Assembly: GCA_024711295.1 (NCBI GenBank)
Contig: JANJTB010000039.1
Span: 72,319-136,318 of the forward strand
DNA: 64,000 nucleotides
Reading direction: 5' to 3'
DNA from: a bacterium
Lineage (GTDB): Bacteria > Bacteroidota > Ignavibacteria > Kapaibacteriales > UBA2268
Part shown: positions 1 to 8,514 of the stretch, piece by piece
Layout of the letters: the number at the start of each line of letters is the position of its first letter
Position numbering within the stretch: the first letter of the stretch is position 1
Translations under genes and position numbers: made by a program
Notes under the pieces: model-generated
What the model was told of the DNA's origin: nothing
Database searches by the model: none
What the model saw: the letters and a program-made list of their open reading frames with translations, nothing else

Positions 1-1
1 G

Positions 2-58
2 CAAAAGTCGCAGGCAAAACCTCCAATTTTATCATCTCCTGTAACTGAAAATCAATAA
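2..58 (+). CDS. 3' end of a TldD/PmbA-related gene (partial, cut by window start)
   Basis: Only the last 18 codons are present, read in frame 2 and ending in TAA. They end with residues KPPILSSPVTENQ, which match the C-terminus of the TldD-related protein at 575-2350 (KPPILSNPISEKK) at most positions. The missing gene is therefore most likely a second copy of that secreted family. Its stop overlaps the next start as TAATG, so the two genes are probably translationally coupled. The function is inferred only from this tail similarity; a catalytic core cannot be seen. Confidence 0.6.
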   Translation, partial: QKSQAKPPILSSPVTENQ

Positions 59-564
59 TGTTAGAGAATAAAAATATAGTATATTCTAAAACAAGCAGAT
101 TTACTGATAATGTTTTTATTAAGTATTCAATGCTCTTTGTGTTTTTGGCATATCTGGTATTAATTTACACCCAAAAAGATTCAAACCTGAGCAATGATGA
201 CTTTTGGGGCATGATCTTTGGATTTTTGACTATTATCTTTGTTTTTAGTTTGCTGCATTTTGCAAAATTTGAATTTAACATTACCTCTAATGGTTTGCAA
301 TATAGATTTTTCCCAATACAGTTCAAATATAAATTTATTCACTTCAGCGAGATCAAATATTATGAAATCAGAAAATACAATCCTATATTGGAATATGGGG
401 GATGGGGAATAAGGTATGCATTCAAACGTGGATGGGCATTTACTGTAGGTGGAAATATCGGGCTACAGATTGTCACGAATGATGACAAAAGAATTCTTTT
501 CGGAACAAACGAACCCGAAATATTAATTACTCATTTCAATAATCAGAAGAAAAATTTTAAATAG
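58..564 (+). CDS. PH-like two-TM membrane protein
   Basis: A 168-residue protein with two hydrophobic segments (about residues 23-40 and 49-67) followed by a soluble beta-rich domain. The tail has the pattern seen in small bacterial membrane proteins with a PH-like fold in Bacteroidota: a GWGIRY segment near residue 117, then a GGN-GLQIV strand and an FGTNEPE motif near the end. No catalytic residues are visible. It lies between two TldD-related genes, overlapping the first by one base and 10 bp before the second, so it is probably part of their operon. Its role is unknown; a membrane adaptor or lipid-binding function would be speculation. Confidence 0.6.
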   Translation: MLENKNIVYSKTSRFTDNVFIKYSMLFVFLAYLVLIYTQKDSNLSNDDFWGMIFGFLTIIFVFSLLHFAKFEFNITSNGLQYRFFPIQFKYKFIHFSEIKYYEIRKYNPILEYGGWGIRYAFKRGWAFTVGGNIGLQIVTNDDKRILFGTNEPEILITHFNNQKKNFK

Positions 565-574
565 GCTGACAAAA

Positions 575-2350
575 ATGATTAAATCAATTAAAATATTATT
601 CATATTTACTTTATTTTCAATAACAAATTCAATTTCATTTGCTCAACAAAGCGATGATGCTATACTTAGAGCAATGCGCGACGAGATAAATCGAAATATG
701 AACAATCTGAAACTTGAAACCCTTCAGAAACCATACTATATTGAGTATAAGCTTAGATTACGTCAGGCTGACAGAGTTGTATCGAATTTAGGTAAAACTG
801 TTGAATCCGGCTCTACAAAATTTGCACAATTATCTGTAGAAGTAAGAATTGGCGATTATAAATTTGACAATACAAACTTCTTTGATGTCGGGCTTAGTTT
901 TTTTGGAAGTTCAGATGATGAAGAGAGTTTCAAAAACAGAAAAGTCCAATTTGAATTAGATTATAACGCGCTTCGAAGAGAACTATGGTTAGCCACTGAT
1001 GCTGCTTACAAACAAAGTTCTGAGATTTATACTAAAAAGGAATCTTCACTAAAAAGCAGAATGCGTAGAGATAGTACACCTGACTTTATGCCGGTTGAAG
1101 CACAAAAAAATTATCGAAAAAATGAATTCCCTAAATTTGATTTTAAATACTTCGAGAATCTTGCAAATAAGCTTTCTGAGGTGTTTATTAATTATCCTGA
1201 CATATTTAAATCTAGCGTTGGTATCGAATACATTCCTGAAGATATTTATTATGTCAACAGCGAAGGAATTGAATATATCAAAACCGAATATCAAACAGGA
1301 ATTGAAATAGCGGCATTTACTCAGGCAGATGATGGTATGCCGTTGAATGATTTTTTTACTGCATATTCTCAAGAACCTGAAAAATTGCCCAAATTGGATT
1401 CATTAATTAATGCAGCAAAGGATGTTGCCTCTAATTTATCAAAACTAAGAATTGCTCCATTCCTGGAAGAATCATATTCAGGTCCCGTAATTTTCGAAGA
1501 TCAGGCTGCATCAGAAGTGTTGGCGCAAGTATTTTTGCCAAATTTAGTTGCTCAGCGTAGTCAGATGAGTGAGGGTGGTGTTCAGCAACCTAACAGATTT
1601 CAGACATTCCAAACTAAAATTGGTGGGCGAGTTTTACCTGAATTTTTGTCAGTAATGGCAAAGCCACTCGCTGAAAACTTCGACAATACTCAGCTTATCG
1701 GTAATTTTGAAATTGACGACAACGGACTATTAACCAATGAAGTCTTACTTATTGATAATGGATATTTAAAGACCTTACTATCAGAAAGAATACCCACAAA
1801 GAGAATAAAAAATTCAAACGCTCATAAGCGGGGTGGAGCTGCAATGCTGAGTAATATGTTCATTAACTCATCCAAAGAAAAACAACTTACAAAGGATGAA
1901 CTAAAGTCTAAAATGATTTCTTTATGTAAAGATAGAGAATTACCATTTGGCTTAGTGGTACGAAAAATTACTAATCAAAATTTAATGTTCACTACCTTGT
2001 TTCGTTTAGCGATGGGTAGTCTTAGCATTCCAAGAGGTGAAGGCGCTATGAGTCTTGTTCGAACATACAAAGTATATCCTGATGGAAGTGAGGAACTTAT
2101 TAGAGGCTCAGAAGTATCATCTTTTGCTGTTGCTTCTTTCAAAGACATTATACATACCGGAAATAAAAATTATGCATATAATTATCTTTCTCCTTCGGTA
2201 ATATCTCCATTTATGAGTAGTGGTGACCAATATGTAGGTGTTAGTATAATTACTCCAGACCTTTTATTCGAGGATGTTGAAGTAAAATCTTCTGATGAAG
2301 ATTTTAAAAAACCACCAATATTATCTAATCCTATATCTGAAAAAAAATAA
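575..2350 (+). CDS. Secreted TldD/PmbA-related metallopeptidase-like protein
   Basis: A 591-residue protein with a Sec signal peptide (hydrophobic core about 6-20, likely cleavage after SFA). The C-terminal two thirds resemble the TldD/PmbA fold: a YSGPVIFEDQAASEVLAQ segment near residue 305, then GRVLPEFLSVM, DNGLLTNEVLLIDNGYLKTLL and a region where TldD relatives have their substrate-pocket turns. Cytoplasmic TldD/E process microcins and gyrase-targeting peptides. Exported relatives of this length are common in Bacteroidota and Acidobacteriota but poorly characterised. A canonical HExxxH zinc motif of TldD is not obvious, so activity is uncertain. It ends 42 bp before the Wzz-like gene, which has its own candidate -7 box. 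Confidence 0.7.
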   Translation: MIKSIKILFIFTLFSITNSISFAQQSDDAILRAMRDEINRNMNNLKLETLQKPYYIEYKLRLRQADRVVSNLGKTVESGSTKFAQLSVEVRIGDYKFDNTNFFDVGLSFFGSSDDEESFKNRKVQFELDYNALRRELWLATDAAYKQSSEIYTKKESSLKSRMRRDSTPDFMPVEAQKNYRKNEFPKFDFKYFENLANKLSEVFINYPDIFKSSVGIEYIPEDIYYVNSEGIEYIKTEYQTGIEIAAFTQADDGMPLNDFFTAYSQEPEKLPKLDSLINAAKDVASNLSKLRIAPFLEESYSGPVIFEDQAASEVLAQVFLPNLVAQRSQMSEGGVQQPNRFQTFQTKIGGRVLPEFLSVMAKPLAENFDNTQLIGNFEIDDNGLLTNEVLLIDNGYLKTLLSERIPTKRIKNSNAHKRGGAAMLSNMFINSSKEKQLTKDELKSKMISLCKDRELPFGLVVRKITNQNLMFTTLFRLAMGSLSIPRGEGAMSLVRTYKVYPDGSEELIRGSEVSSFAVASFKDIIHTGNKNYAYNYLSPSVISPFMSSGDQYVGVSIITPDLLFEDVEVKSSDEDFKKPPILSNPISEKK

Positions 2351-2351
2351 G

Positions 2352-2359
2352 TATTTTTG
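2352..2359 (+). promoter_or_regulatory. Candidate -7 box (TATTTTTG) for wzz-wzy-mrdA
   Basis: Exact match to the TAnnTTTG -7 element of the Bacteroidota primary sigma factor, just after the TldD-related stop and 34 bp before the Wzz-like ATG. No clear TTG -33 box at the usual distance. Confidence 0.4.
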
Positions 2360-2392
2360 TAAACTGATTTTTAAGAAAATTGATTATATAAA

Positions 2393-3559
2393 ATGAAAAT
2401 CAAACAAGTAGAAGAATTTGATTCTCTGATAGTATTTGCTATTCTAATCAAACACAAATTACTGATTATCGGAACTTCGTTATTGGCTGGTGTAATATCG
2501 GCTATTCTGGCATTTGTTTATTTGCCTAATGAATATAAGTCAACAGTTAATGTTGTTCCTCCACAAACATCTATGTCCGGAATGGAAAGTGCACTTGGGT
2601 CAATATCAGGAGCATTAAAGGATATCGGTCTTACAAAACTTGGAGGTTCGGGAGGTGAGACATACAATTTTATTGTGATTTTATCCAGCCGCTCAATTAT
2701 GGACTCACTTATTGAAGAATTTGATTTACCAAAAGTATATGATATTCCTAAAAATGAAATGTCATTAGTAAGGATGAAATTAGAAGAAAATCTTGATATT
2801 AACTATGAAAGAGATGGTAATTATTATATTTCGGTGTGGGATACAGATAAAAAAAGAGCTGCAGACATGGCGAATAAAATTGTAGAGTTAGCAAACAATT
2901 TAGCTATGAAGATTTATCGTGAAGAAGCTTCTCTGAATAAAAAGAATATGGAGGAAAGACTTCATGGCACTGACTCTACAATGAGAGCTGTAGCTGATAC
3001 TTTACAAAAATTCTCAAAGCGTACAGGTATGTATTATCCGACTGAGCAAGCAAGTGCTTTAAGCAAATCCATAGCAGATCTCAAAAGTGAAGAAATTAAA
3101 TATGATATATTTTACGATTATTATTCTAAAATATATGGTCAGGATGATTTTACAACACAATCAATTTTAGGAATGAAGCAAAAAATGACCGAGAAAATTG
3201 AGGAAGTAAAAAATCAACCAGGATTTGCCGGTAACTTTGCCTTAGATGATGCAGCGCGCGAAGGAATAGAGTTCTTGAGATTATATGCAGAATTAGAAAC
3301 TTATACCAAATTGAAATCTTTTCTTTTGCCAATGATTGAAAAAAATAAACTTGATGAGACAAAAAACCTAAAAAATCTTATCGTATTGGATAAAGCTATT
3401 CCTGCTGATAAAAAAGACAGACCAAGACGCTCGCTTATTGTTGCCGGCTCAGTAGTTGGTGTTTTTTCTCTTACAATCTTTATAATACTGCTGGTCAATT
3501 CGATCAGAACAGCTTCCAGAAAGATTAAACAAATAAATTCGCAAGGGAATGAAAGCTAG
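2393..3559 (+). CDS. Wzz/BexC-like chain-length determinant protein
   Basis: A 388-residue inner-membrane protein with the Wzz layout: a TM helix at about 25-47, a large periplasmic domain with predicted coiled coils (about 165-310), and a second TM helix at about 343-365 followed by a short basic tail. Wzz-type co-polymerases set the length of O-antigen or other surface polysaccharide chains made by a Wzy polymerase. No kinase domain is fused. The last 11 bp overlap the start of the Wzy/WaaL-like gene, which fits co-production of a co-polymerase and its polymerase. The N-terminal KSTVNVVPPQTS stretch is typical of the family. Confidence 0.8.
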   Translation: MKIKQVEEFDSLIVFAILIKHKLLIIGTSLLAGVISAILAFVYLPNEYKSTVNVVPPQTSMSGMESALGSISGALKDIGLTKLGGSGGETYNFIVILSSRSIMDSLIEEFDLPKVYDIPKNEMSLVRMKLEENLDINYERDGNYYISVWDTDKKRAADMANKIVELANNLAMKIYREEASLNKKNMEERLHGTDSTMRAVADTLQKFSKRTGMYYPTEQASALSKSIADLKSEEIKYDIFYDYYSKIYGQDDFTTQSILGMKQKMTEKIEEVKNQPGFAGNFALDDAAREGIEFLRLYAELETYTKLKSFLLPMIEKNKLDETKNLKNLIVLDKAIPADKKDRPRRSLIVAGSVVGVFSLTIFIILLVNSIRTASRKIKQINSQGNES

Positions 3560-4982
3560 TAATCATATAACTTCCTTCCATCATTTGCTGCTCAATAACG
3601 AGAAGTTCGGAATATACGGTAGTGTGATAACTGCTATTATTAGTGTTAGCGTTGTTAGTCTTTCTATAGTAGCTGATTTATACTTATTTGTTTTACCAAT
3701 TCTCATTGCGCTCCCTTTAATGTTTTTAGTTTTGTTCAGACCAAAAGTTTGGATGTATGTAACCATATTGTCAATGGGCGTTTTCTTCCATGCCAGTGAT
3801 GATGGTGTTGGAGCAATTGACGTTCTTTTGGGTGCTTTTTATTTAGGAAGCATTGTAATATGGTTTGTAAAAAAAGTTCTAATAGAGAAAGAAAAAGTAG
3901 TTGAAAATTGGGGAGATTGGGCTATACTTGCATTTTTCAGCTTGTTGTTACTAAACTTTTTACCTGCAGTGTTTAATGAGGTCGAGCCAATGAATTGGCT
4001 AAGAGAGTATCTTTTGGTTAGTATTTACTTGATTTACTTTCCTGTTAGAGATATATTAAAAAAAGAAAAAGACATAACCGGATTTCTACTTGCATTCGGA
4101 TTTGTAGTTTTGATTGCAGGAGCTTATCAATCTTTGGAATATTACCAAAAGGTTAATACTAATTTAGTTTATGCATACGAGCTAAAAAGTGCAATAACCA
4201 TAAATCAAACACTCTATACTGCTGCAGCAATATTTGCTTTTATTTTAGCTTTCTCTCAAAGAAAGAAAGTGAATGAGCTATTTGTTATTGCACTTACCTC
4301 AATATATATAGTGTACTTGATTTCAACTTTTTCACGTACATTCTGGCTGATTTTGGGAGCTTCGATTATTTTGATGTTCTTTTTGTTACCGGCTACAAAA
4401 AAAATCTTGTTTATGACATATCTCGGCGTAATAGCAGTGGTATTGTTTTTAGCTGCGGCACTATTTATGAAGGGACAAGCTGAGCTTGTTTTAGGGGTAG
4501 CTTTTACCAGATTTGAGTCAACTTCTGAGGGTAAAAAAGATATTTCCCTAATTGCCAGATTTGCTGAGTGGGAAGAGCTTTACGGACATATTGTTGACAA
4601 TCCCTTAGGAGGCAATGGTTTGGCTAAGAGTTTCTCATTTTATTTCCCGATCAATCTTAGGTCGAGACATACTACTACTATTCATAATGGTTATCTTTGG
4701 TTAGCATATCGAACGGGTATTCCACTTTCATTGCTTTTTTTGTTTTTCATTGGGAACTATAATATTAGAGCGGGAAAATTGATTGCTGCAGCCAAAGACC
4801 AAAAAGTAAGAGCTGTTGTTATAGCATCATTTGCAATTTTGCTTTCATTATACATAATTAATTTTACAAGCGCTCAGTACTTTACTAGAGACGGAATGAT
4901 GGTCACAGCGATGACAATTGCGTTGATTGGTGCATCTGAAAGGATAATAAAAAGAGAAACTTATAAAGAGGGGAATGCATAA
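3549..4982 (+). CDS. O-antigen ligase/polymerase-like (Wzy/WaaL) membrane protein
   Basis: A 477-residue polytopic protein with roughly 11-12 TM helices. It carries the O-antigen ligase pattern: an STFSRTFW segment near 258, then a large periplasmic loop with RFAEWEELYGHIVDNPLGGNGL and an HTTTIHNGYLWLAYRTGIP motif before the last helices. The family joins or polymerises undecaprenyl-linked glycans in the periplasm. The start overlaps wzz by 11 bp, and the stop overlaps the PBP2 start as TAATG. That is an unusual partner, because mrdA usually sits beside rodA. Whether this protein is a polymerase (Wzy) or ligase (WaaL) cannot be settled from sequence. Confidence 0.8.
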   Translation: MKASNHITSFHHLLLNNEKFGIYGSVITAIISVSVVSLSIVADLYLFVLPILIALPLMFLVLFRPKVWMYVTILSMGVFFHASDDGVGAIDVLLGAFYLGSIVIWFVKKVLIEKEKVVENWGDWAILAFFSLLLLNFLPAVFNEVEPMNWLREYLLVSIYLIYFPVRDILKKEKDITGFLLAFGFVVLIAGAYQSLEYYQKVNTNLVYAYELKSAITINQTLYTAAAIFAFILAFSQRKKVNELFVIALTSIYIVYLISTFSRTFWLILGASIILMFFLLPATKKILFMTYLGVIAVVLFLAAALFMKGQAELVLGVAFTRFESTSEGKKDISLIARFAEWEELYGHIVDNPLGGNGLAKSFSFYFPINLRSRHTTTIHNGYLWLAYRTGIPLSLLFLFFIGNYNIRAGKLIAAAKDQKVRAVVIASFAILLSLYIINFTSAQYFTRDGMMVTAMTIALIGASERIIKRETYKEGNA

Positions 4983-6871
4983 TGGCACAGAAATTCTACA
5001 TAAGCGGATCTGAAAAATTTGCCGATGCTTCAAAATATAAATTTGGCAAGTATATTACATTTTCTATCATGGCTGCATTTATATTGCGTTTAGGACAGCT
5101 TCAAATAATTGAAGGTGACAAATATAAATCAGTCAGTGAAGCCCAGGCTATTAAAAAAGTAAGAGTTGAGCCATTCAGAGGAAATATTTTTGATAGAAAC
5201 GGTAATATGGTTGTACATAATGAGGCATCATTCTCGGTTACACTTACACCTTCGAGTTTCAAACCCGAAGTAATGCCGTTATTGAGTTCAATACTTGAAA
5301 TGGATTCTACCGAAATTCAGGCAGTGGTAAAAAAGTACTTGGTATATTCAAAATTTAATCCGATTAAAATTTATAGGGATGCTGATTTCAGAATTGTGTC
5401 GCTAATTGAAGAATATAGTGATGAATTGCCCGGAATAGATGTTGTTGTTGAACCAAAAAGACTTTATGAGTTTAGCGGTAATATGGCGCATCTTCTTGGT
5501 TATACAAGAGAAATATCAAAACAACAATTGGCAAATGCTCCTTATTATTACCCTGGCGATTTAGTAGGTCAGGCAGGTATCGAAAGAACTTTTGAACAGG
5601 ATTTGAGAGGTAGAGAGGGAGTTGAATATGTGGCTGTTAATAAATTTGGACAAAGAGTAGCAAGCTATAACGAAGGTAAAAACGACGTTCCTGCAAAAAA
5701 TGGATTTGATTTATTTATTGGGATTGATATTCAACTGCAAGAGCTTGCAGAAAAATTGCTTGAAGGGAGAAGGGGTGCAGTCGTAGCTGTTAATCCTGAG
5801 GATGGTGGTGTATTGGCATTAGCTAGTAAGCCTGATTATGACCCAAGAAGTTTTTCAGGAAAAGTTACTGCGAGTGTTTTCCGTGAACTTAGTAATAATG
5901 AAGCATCACCGCTATTGCATAGAGCAATAATGTCGCAATATCCTCCGGGCTCTACATGGAAAATGCTTATTGCTATGGCTGCTCTGCAAGAAGGTATCAT
6001 AAACGAGCAAACAACTATTAATTGCGGTGGTGGTTTGCAATATGGCGGGAAATTCAGAAAATGTCATGGAGCTCACGGTCCTACAGCTGTCAGAAAAGCT
6101 ATCCAAACATCATGTAACGTCTTTTTCTATACCTTAGGTATGCGCTTAGGTTACGAAAAATTTGAAAGATACGGCAAAATGTTTGGCTTTGGCATGAAAA
6201 GCGGAGTAGATTTACCACACGAAAATGGTGGATTATTGCCTACAAAAAGTTGGCTTGAGTCTCGTCTTGGAAAAGGTGGCGCTTCTGAAGGGCGACTCGT
6301 TAATTATGGTATTGGACAGGGTGAAATCCTTGTTACTCCATTACAAATGGCTGTATATACTGCAGCTATCGCAAACGAAGGCACTTATAATCAACCACAT
6401 GTAGTTACTCATATCAGAAATAATATTACAAACAGGAAAGAACCTTTAAATTATAGATCCGAAAAATTACCCATTGATAAAAGCGTATTCAAAATTATCA
6501 AAGATGGTATGTTCGATGTTGTGAATGTCTCAGGCGGAACAGCTTCTGCAGCTAAGTTGTATGATGTAAGTGTTTGCGGAAAAACCGGAACTGCCGAAAA
6601 TCCACATGGACAAGATCACGCTTGGTTTGTTGCTTTTGCACCAAAAGAAAATCCCAAAATAGCATTATGTGTTTTTGTTGAAAATGCCGGATTTGGTGGT
6701 GCAATTGCTGCTCCAATTGCTCATAAACTGCTTGATGCATTTTTCCATAACGAAAAATACGATGAATACATGGGCAAAAAAATTCCAAGAAGAAAAGATT
6801 CAACTGCGGTAACTGCCGAACCTATCGTGATTCCAGAGATTCAGGAAACAGAAGATGTTATTGTCGATTAG
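4982..6871 (+). CDS. mrdA: Penicillin-binding protein 2 (peptidoglycan DD-transpeptidase)
   Basis: A 629-residue class B PBP with an N-terminal TM helix (about 25-42), a PBP dimerisation domain and a transpeptidase domain. The active-site motifs are present: STWK with nucleophile Ser324 and Lys327, SCN at 377-379, and KTG at 534-536. PBP2 cross-links peptidoglycan during elongation, normally with the SEDS glycosyltransferase RodA. No rodA, mreC or mreD is adjacent; the coupled upstream gene is instead an O-antigen ligase-like protein. The purine-rich GAGGGGAA just upstream is a good ribosome binding site. The 3' end overlaps the convergent lipoprotein gene by 14 bp. Confidence 0.95.
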   Translation: MAQKFYISGSEKFADASKYKFGKYITFSIMAAFILRLGQLQIIEGDKYKSVSEAQAIKKVRVEPFRGNIFDRNGNMVVHNEASFSVTLTPSSFKPEVMPLLSSILEMDSTEIQAVVKKYLVYSKFNPIKIYRDADFRIVSLIEEYSDELPGIDVVVEPKRLYEFSGNMAHLLGYTREISKQQLANAPYYYPGDLVGQAGIERTFEQDLRGREGVEYVAVNKFGQRVASYNEGKNDVPAKNGFDLFIGIDIQLQELAEKLLEGRRGAVVAVNPEDGGVLALASKPDYDPRSFSGKVTASVFRELSNNEASPLLHRAIMSQYPPGSTWKMLIAMAALQEGIINEQTTINCGGGLQYGGKFRKCHGAHGPTAVRKAIQTSCNVFFYTLGMRLGYEKFERYGKMFGFGMKSGVDLPHENGGLLPTKSWLESRLGKGGASEGRLVNYGIGQGEILVTPLQMAVYTAAIANEGTYNQPHVVTHIRNNITNRKEPLNYRSEKLPIDKSVFKIIKDGMFDVVNVSGGTASAAKLYDVSVCGKTGTAENPHGQDHAWFVAFAPKENPKIALCVFVENAGFGGAIAAPIAHKLLDAFFHNEKYDEYMGKKIPRRKDSTAVTAEPIVIPEIQETEDVIVD

Positions 6872-7292
6872 GAAATGCAGTTTTAGTTGCGTTTGTTTTG
6901 ACTGAGTGAAGTAAACTATAAAAATACTTTATATATTCAGAATTATATACTTCAAAATTATAATATTCAGTGCGTAATTCCTTGTTTTCTTTGAAAGTAT
7001 TCCTGACAACTATTGAAACATTACGATTACTTTTGTCGAAATTAGCTATTATTTCCATTGAAAACTGAAAATTCTCTGGATATTTGGCAAGAATAATTCC
7101 TTTATCAAAATTGGAATTCAATGTATCAATCTTAAAATTATGAGATTTCAAATCTTGATAATAGTAATCCATGAACATTTCAAAGTCATAATTTGCTCTA
7201 AAGTCAGTTGATCTTTTTTCTTTAATATCAACAACCGAAGAGCAAGAATAAAATCCTATTATTAAATAAAATGCTAAATAAATGTATTTCAT
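6858..7292 (-). CDS. Small lipoprotein of unknown function
   Basis: A 144-residue protein with a hydrophobic N-terminus ending in FYSC, consistent with a relaxed lipobox and lipidated Cys17. The mature part is hydrophilic, with alternating beta-type segments (SMEIIANFD, NVSIVVRNTF). No known family is recognised. It stands alone on the minus strand between mrdA and a divergent glycosyltransferase, and its stop lies inside the mrdA 3' end. Confidence 0.6.
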   Translation of the reverse strand: MKYIYLAFYLIIGFYSCSSVVDIKEKRSTDFRANYDFEMFMDYYYQDLKSHNFKIDTLNSNFDKGIILAKYPENFQFSMEIIANFDKSNRNVSIVVRNTFKENKELRTEYYNFEVYNSEYIKYFYSLLHSVKTNATKTAFPNRQ

Positions 7293-7363
7293 ACTTTTTC
7301 AAAAAATTAAACAATCATTTTATTAAAAATAACAAAAAAAGTAGCAAAGATGTATTTTTTTTT

Positions 7364-7371
7364 TAAATTTG
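7364..7371 (+). promoter_or_regulatory. Candidate -7 box (TAAATTTG) for the GT2 operon
   Basis: Matches TAnnTTTG, follows a 10-T tract, and lies 41 bp before the TTG start of the GT2 gene. Confidence 0.35.
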
Positions 7372-7411
7372 AACATTATAATTATCCAATATCAACTTTA
7401 AGTTAGTAAAA

Positions 7412-8119
7412 TTGAACAAATCTATCTTAATTATAGTTCCCGCTTACAATGAAGCTCAAAATATTGAGGCAGTGATAGATGATTTGAATAGTCTGGGAAT
7501 TGATTTAACAATTTTGGTTATAGATGATGGCTCGTCTGACAACACATCAGAAGTTGCAAAAAGTTGTCAAAGCTGTGTTGTCATTCGTCATTTTATCAAT
7601 TTAGGCATTGGGGGTGCTGTTCAATCAGGATTTAAATTTGCAAAAAGAAATAATTTCGATATAGCTATCCAATTTGATGGTGATGGTCAACATGATTCAG
7701 AATATATTAAACATTTAATAGATGAAGCCGAACAAGGTTATGATATGGTTATTGGCTCAAGATTTTTGTTTTTAGGTGATAACTTTAAATCAACATTGCC
7801 CAGGAGATTAGGAATCAAATTCCTTCAACTCGTGAGTTATATTTTAATAGGGACAAAAATTACTGATAGCACTTCAGGATTTAGGGCATATAGCAAAAAT
7901 GCTATTGAGTTTCTTGCTGAGAATTATCCTGAAGACTACCCTGAGCCTGAGGCAATTATTTTACTTTCTAAAAATAGTTATAAAATCAAAGAAATCCCTG
8001 TCAAAATGAATTCCCGACAAAAGGGGGAATCATCGATCAAAGGTTTTTCATATTTATACTACTTTTTTAAGGTCTCATTGGCTATGTTGTTGACAAATTT
8101 TAGACCAAAAATGAGGTAA
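7412..8119 (+). CDS. GT2 glycosyltransferase, dolichyl-phosphate mannose synthase-like
   Basis: A 235-residue GT-A enzyme. The N-terminal VPAYNEAQNI start, DDGSSDNT nucleotide-binding motif near residue 37 and the DGDGQH metal-binding motif near 89-94 are characteristic. It has no fused C-terminal TM domain, so it resembles soluble DPM1/DPM-like enzymes that transfer a sugar from a nucleotide donor to a polyprenyl phosphate at the cytoplasmic face. The start is TTG; no nearby ATG preserves the N-terminal strand. The DUF2304 gene begins 2 bp after its stop. Pairing of DPM-like GT2 with DUF2304 is common in polysaccharide loci. Confidence 0.85.
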   Translation: MNKSILIIVPAYNEAQNIEAVIDDLNSLGIDLTILVIDDGSSDNTSEVAKSCQSCVVIRHFINLGIGGAVQSGFKFAKRNNFDIAIQFDGDGQHDSEYIKHLIDEAEQGYDMVIGSRFLFLGDNFKSTLPRRLGIKFLQLVSYILIGTKITDSTSGFRAYSKNAIEFLAENYPEDYPEPEAIILLSKNSYKIKEIPVKMNSRQKGESSIKGFSYLYYFFKVSLAMLLTNFRPKMR

Positions 8120-8121
8120 AT

Positions 8122-8514
8122 ATGGGAAATGACTCAATAAATATCAATTTAAACATAATTCAATATATTTCTATCGCGGGAAGTTTAGTTATTTTATTGT
8201 TAGTTGTTGAACTTGTCCGTCGAAAAAAAATTAAAGAGCAGTATTCTCTTTTATGGTTATTTTTTAGCTTGATTTTTCTTGTCTTTTCTATTTGGAGAGA
8301 AGCATTGGATCTGTTGGCTGTAACCATCGGAATAGCATATCCTCCGGCAGCATTTCTTCTTATACTAGTCATGGCGATATATTTAATACTAATTCAATAT
8401 TCAATAATTATATCAAAATTAAGTAATAATCTAAAAGAATCAATTCAGGAAATAAGTTTATTAAAACATGAAATTGATAATCTAAAGAATAAAGTTCATA
8501 ATGAAAATGTCTGA
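8122..8514 (+). CDS. DUF2304 membrane protein
   Basis: A 130-residue protein with three TM helices (about 13-32, 42-59, 70-92) and a C-terminal coiled coil (about 96-127). The RRKKIKEQYSLLWL segment between helices 1 and 2 is the hallmark of DUF2304. These proteins accompany DPM-like glycosyltransferases and probably anchor or assist them; the biochemical role is not established. Its 3' end overlaps the next GT2 gene by 14 bp. Confidence 0.8.
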   Translation: MGNDSININLNIIQYISIAGSLVILLLVVELVRRKKIKEQYSLLWLFFSLIFLVFSIWREALDLLAVTIGIAYPPAAFLLILVMAIYLILIQYSIIISKLSNNLKESIQEISLLKHEIDNLKNKVHNENV

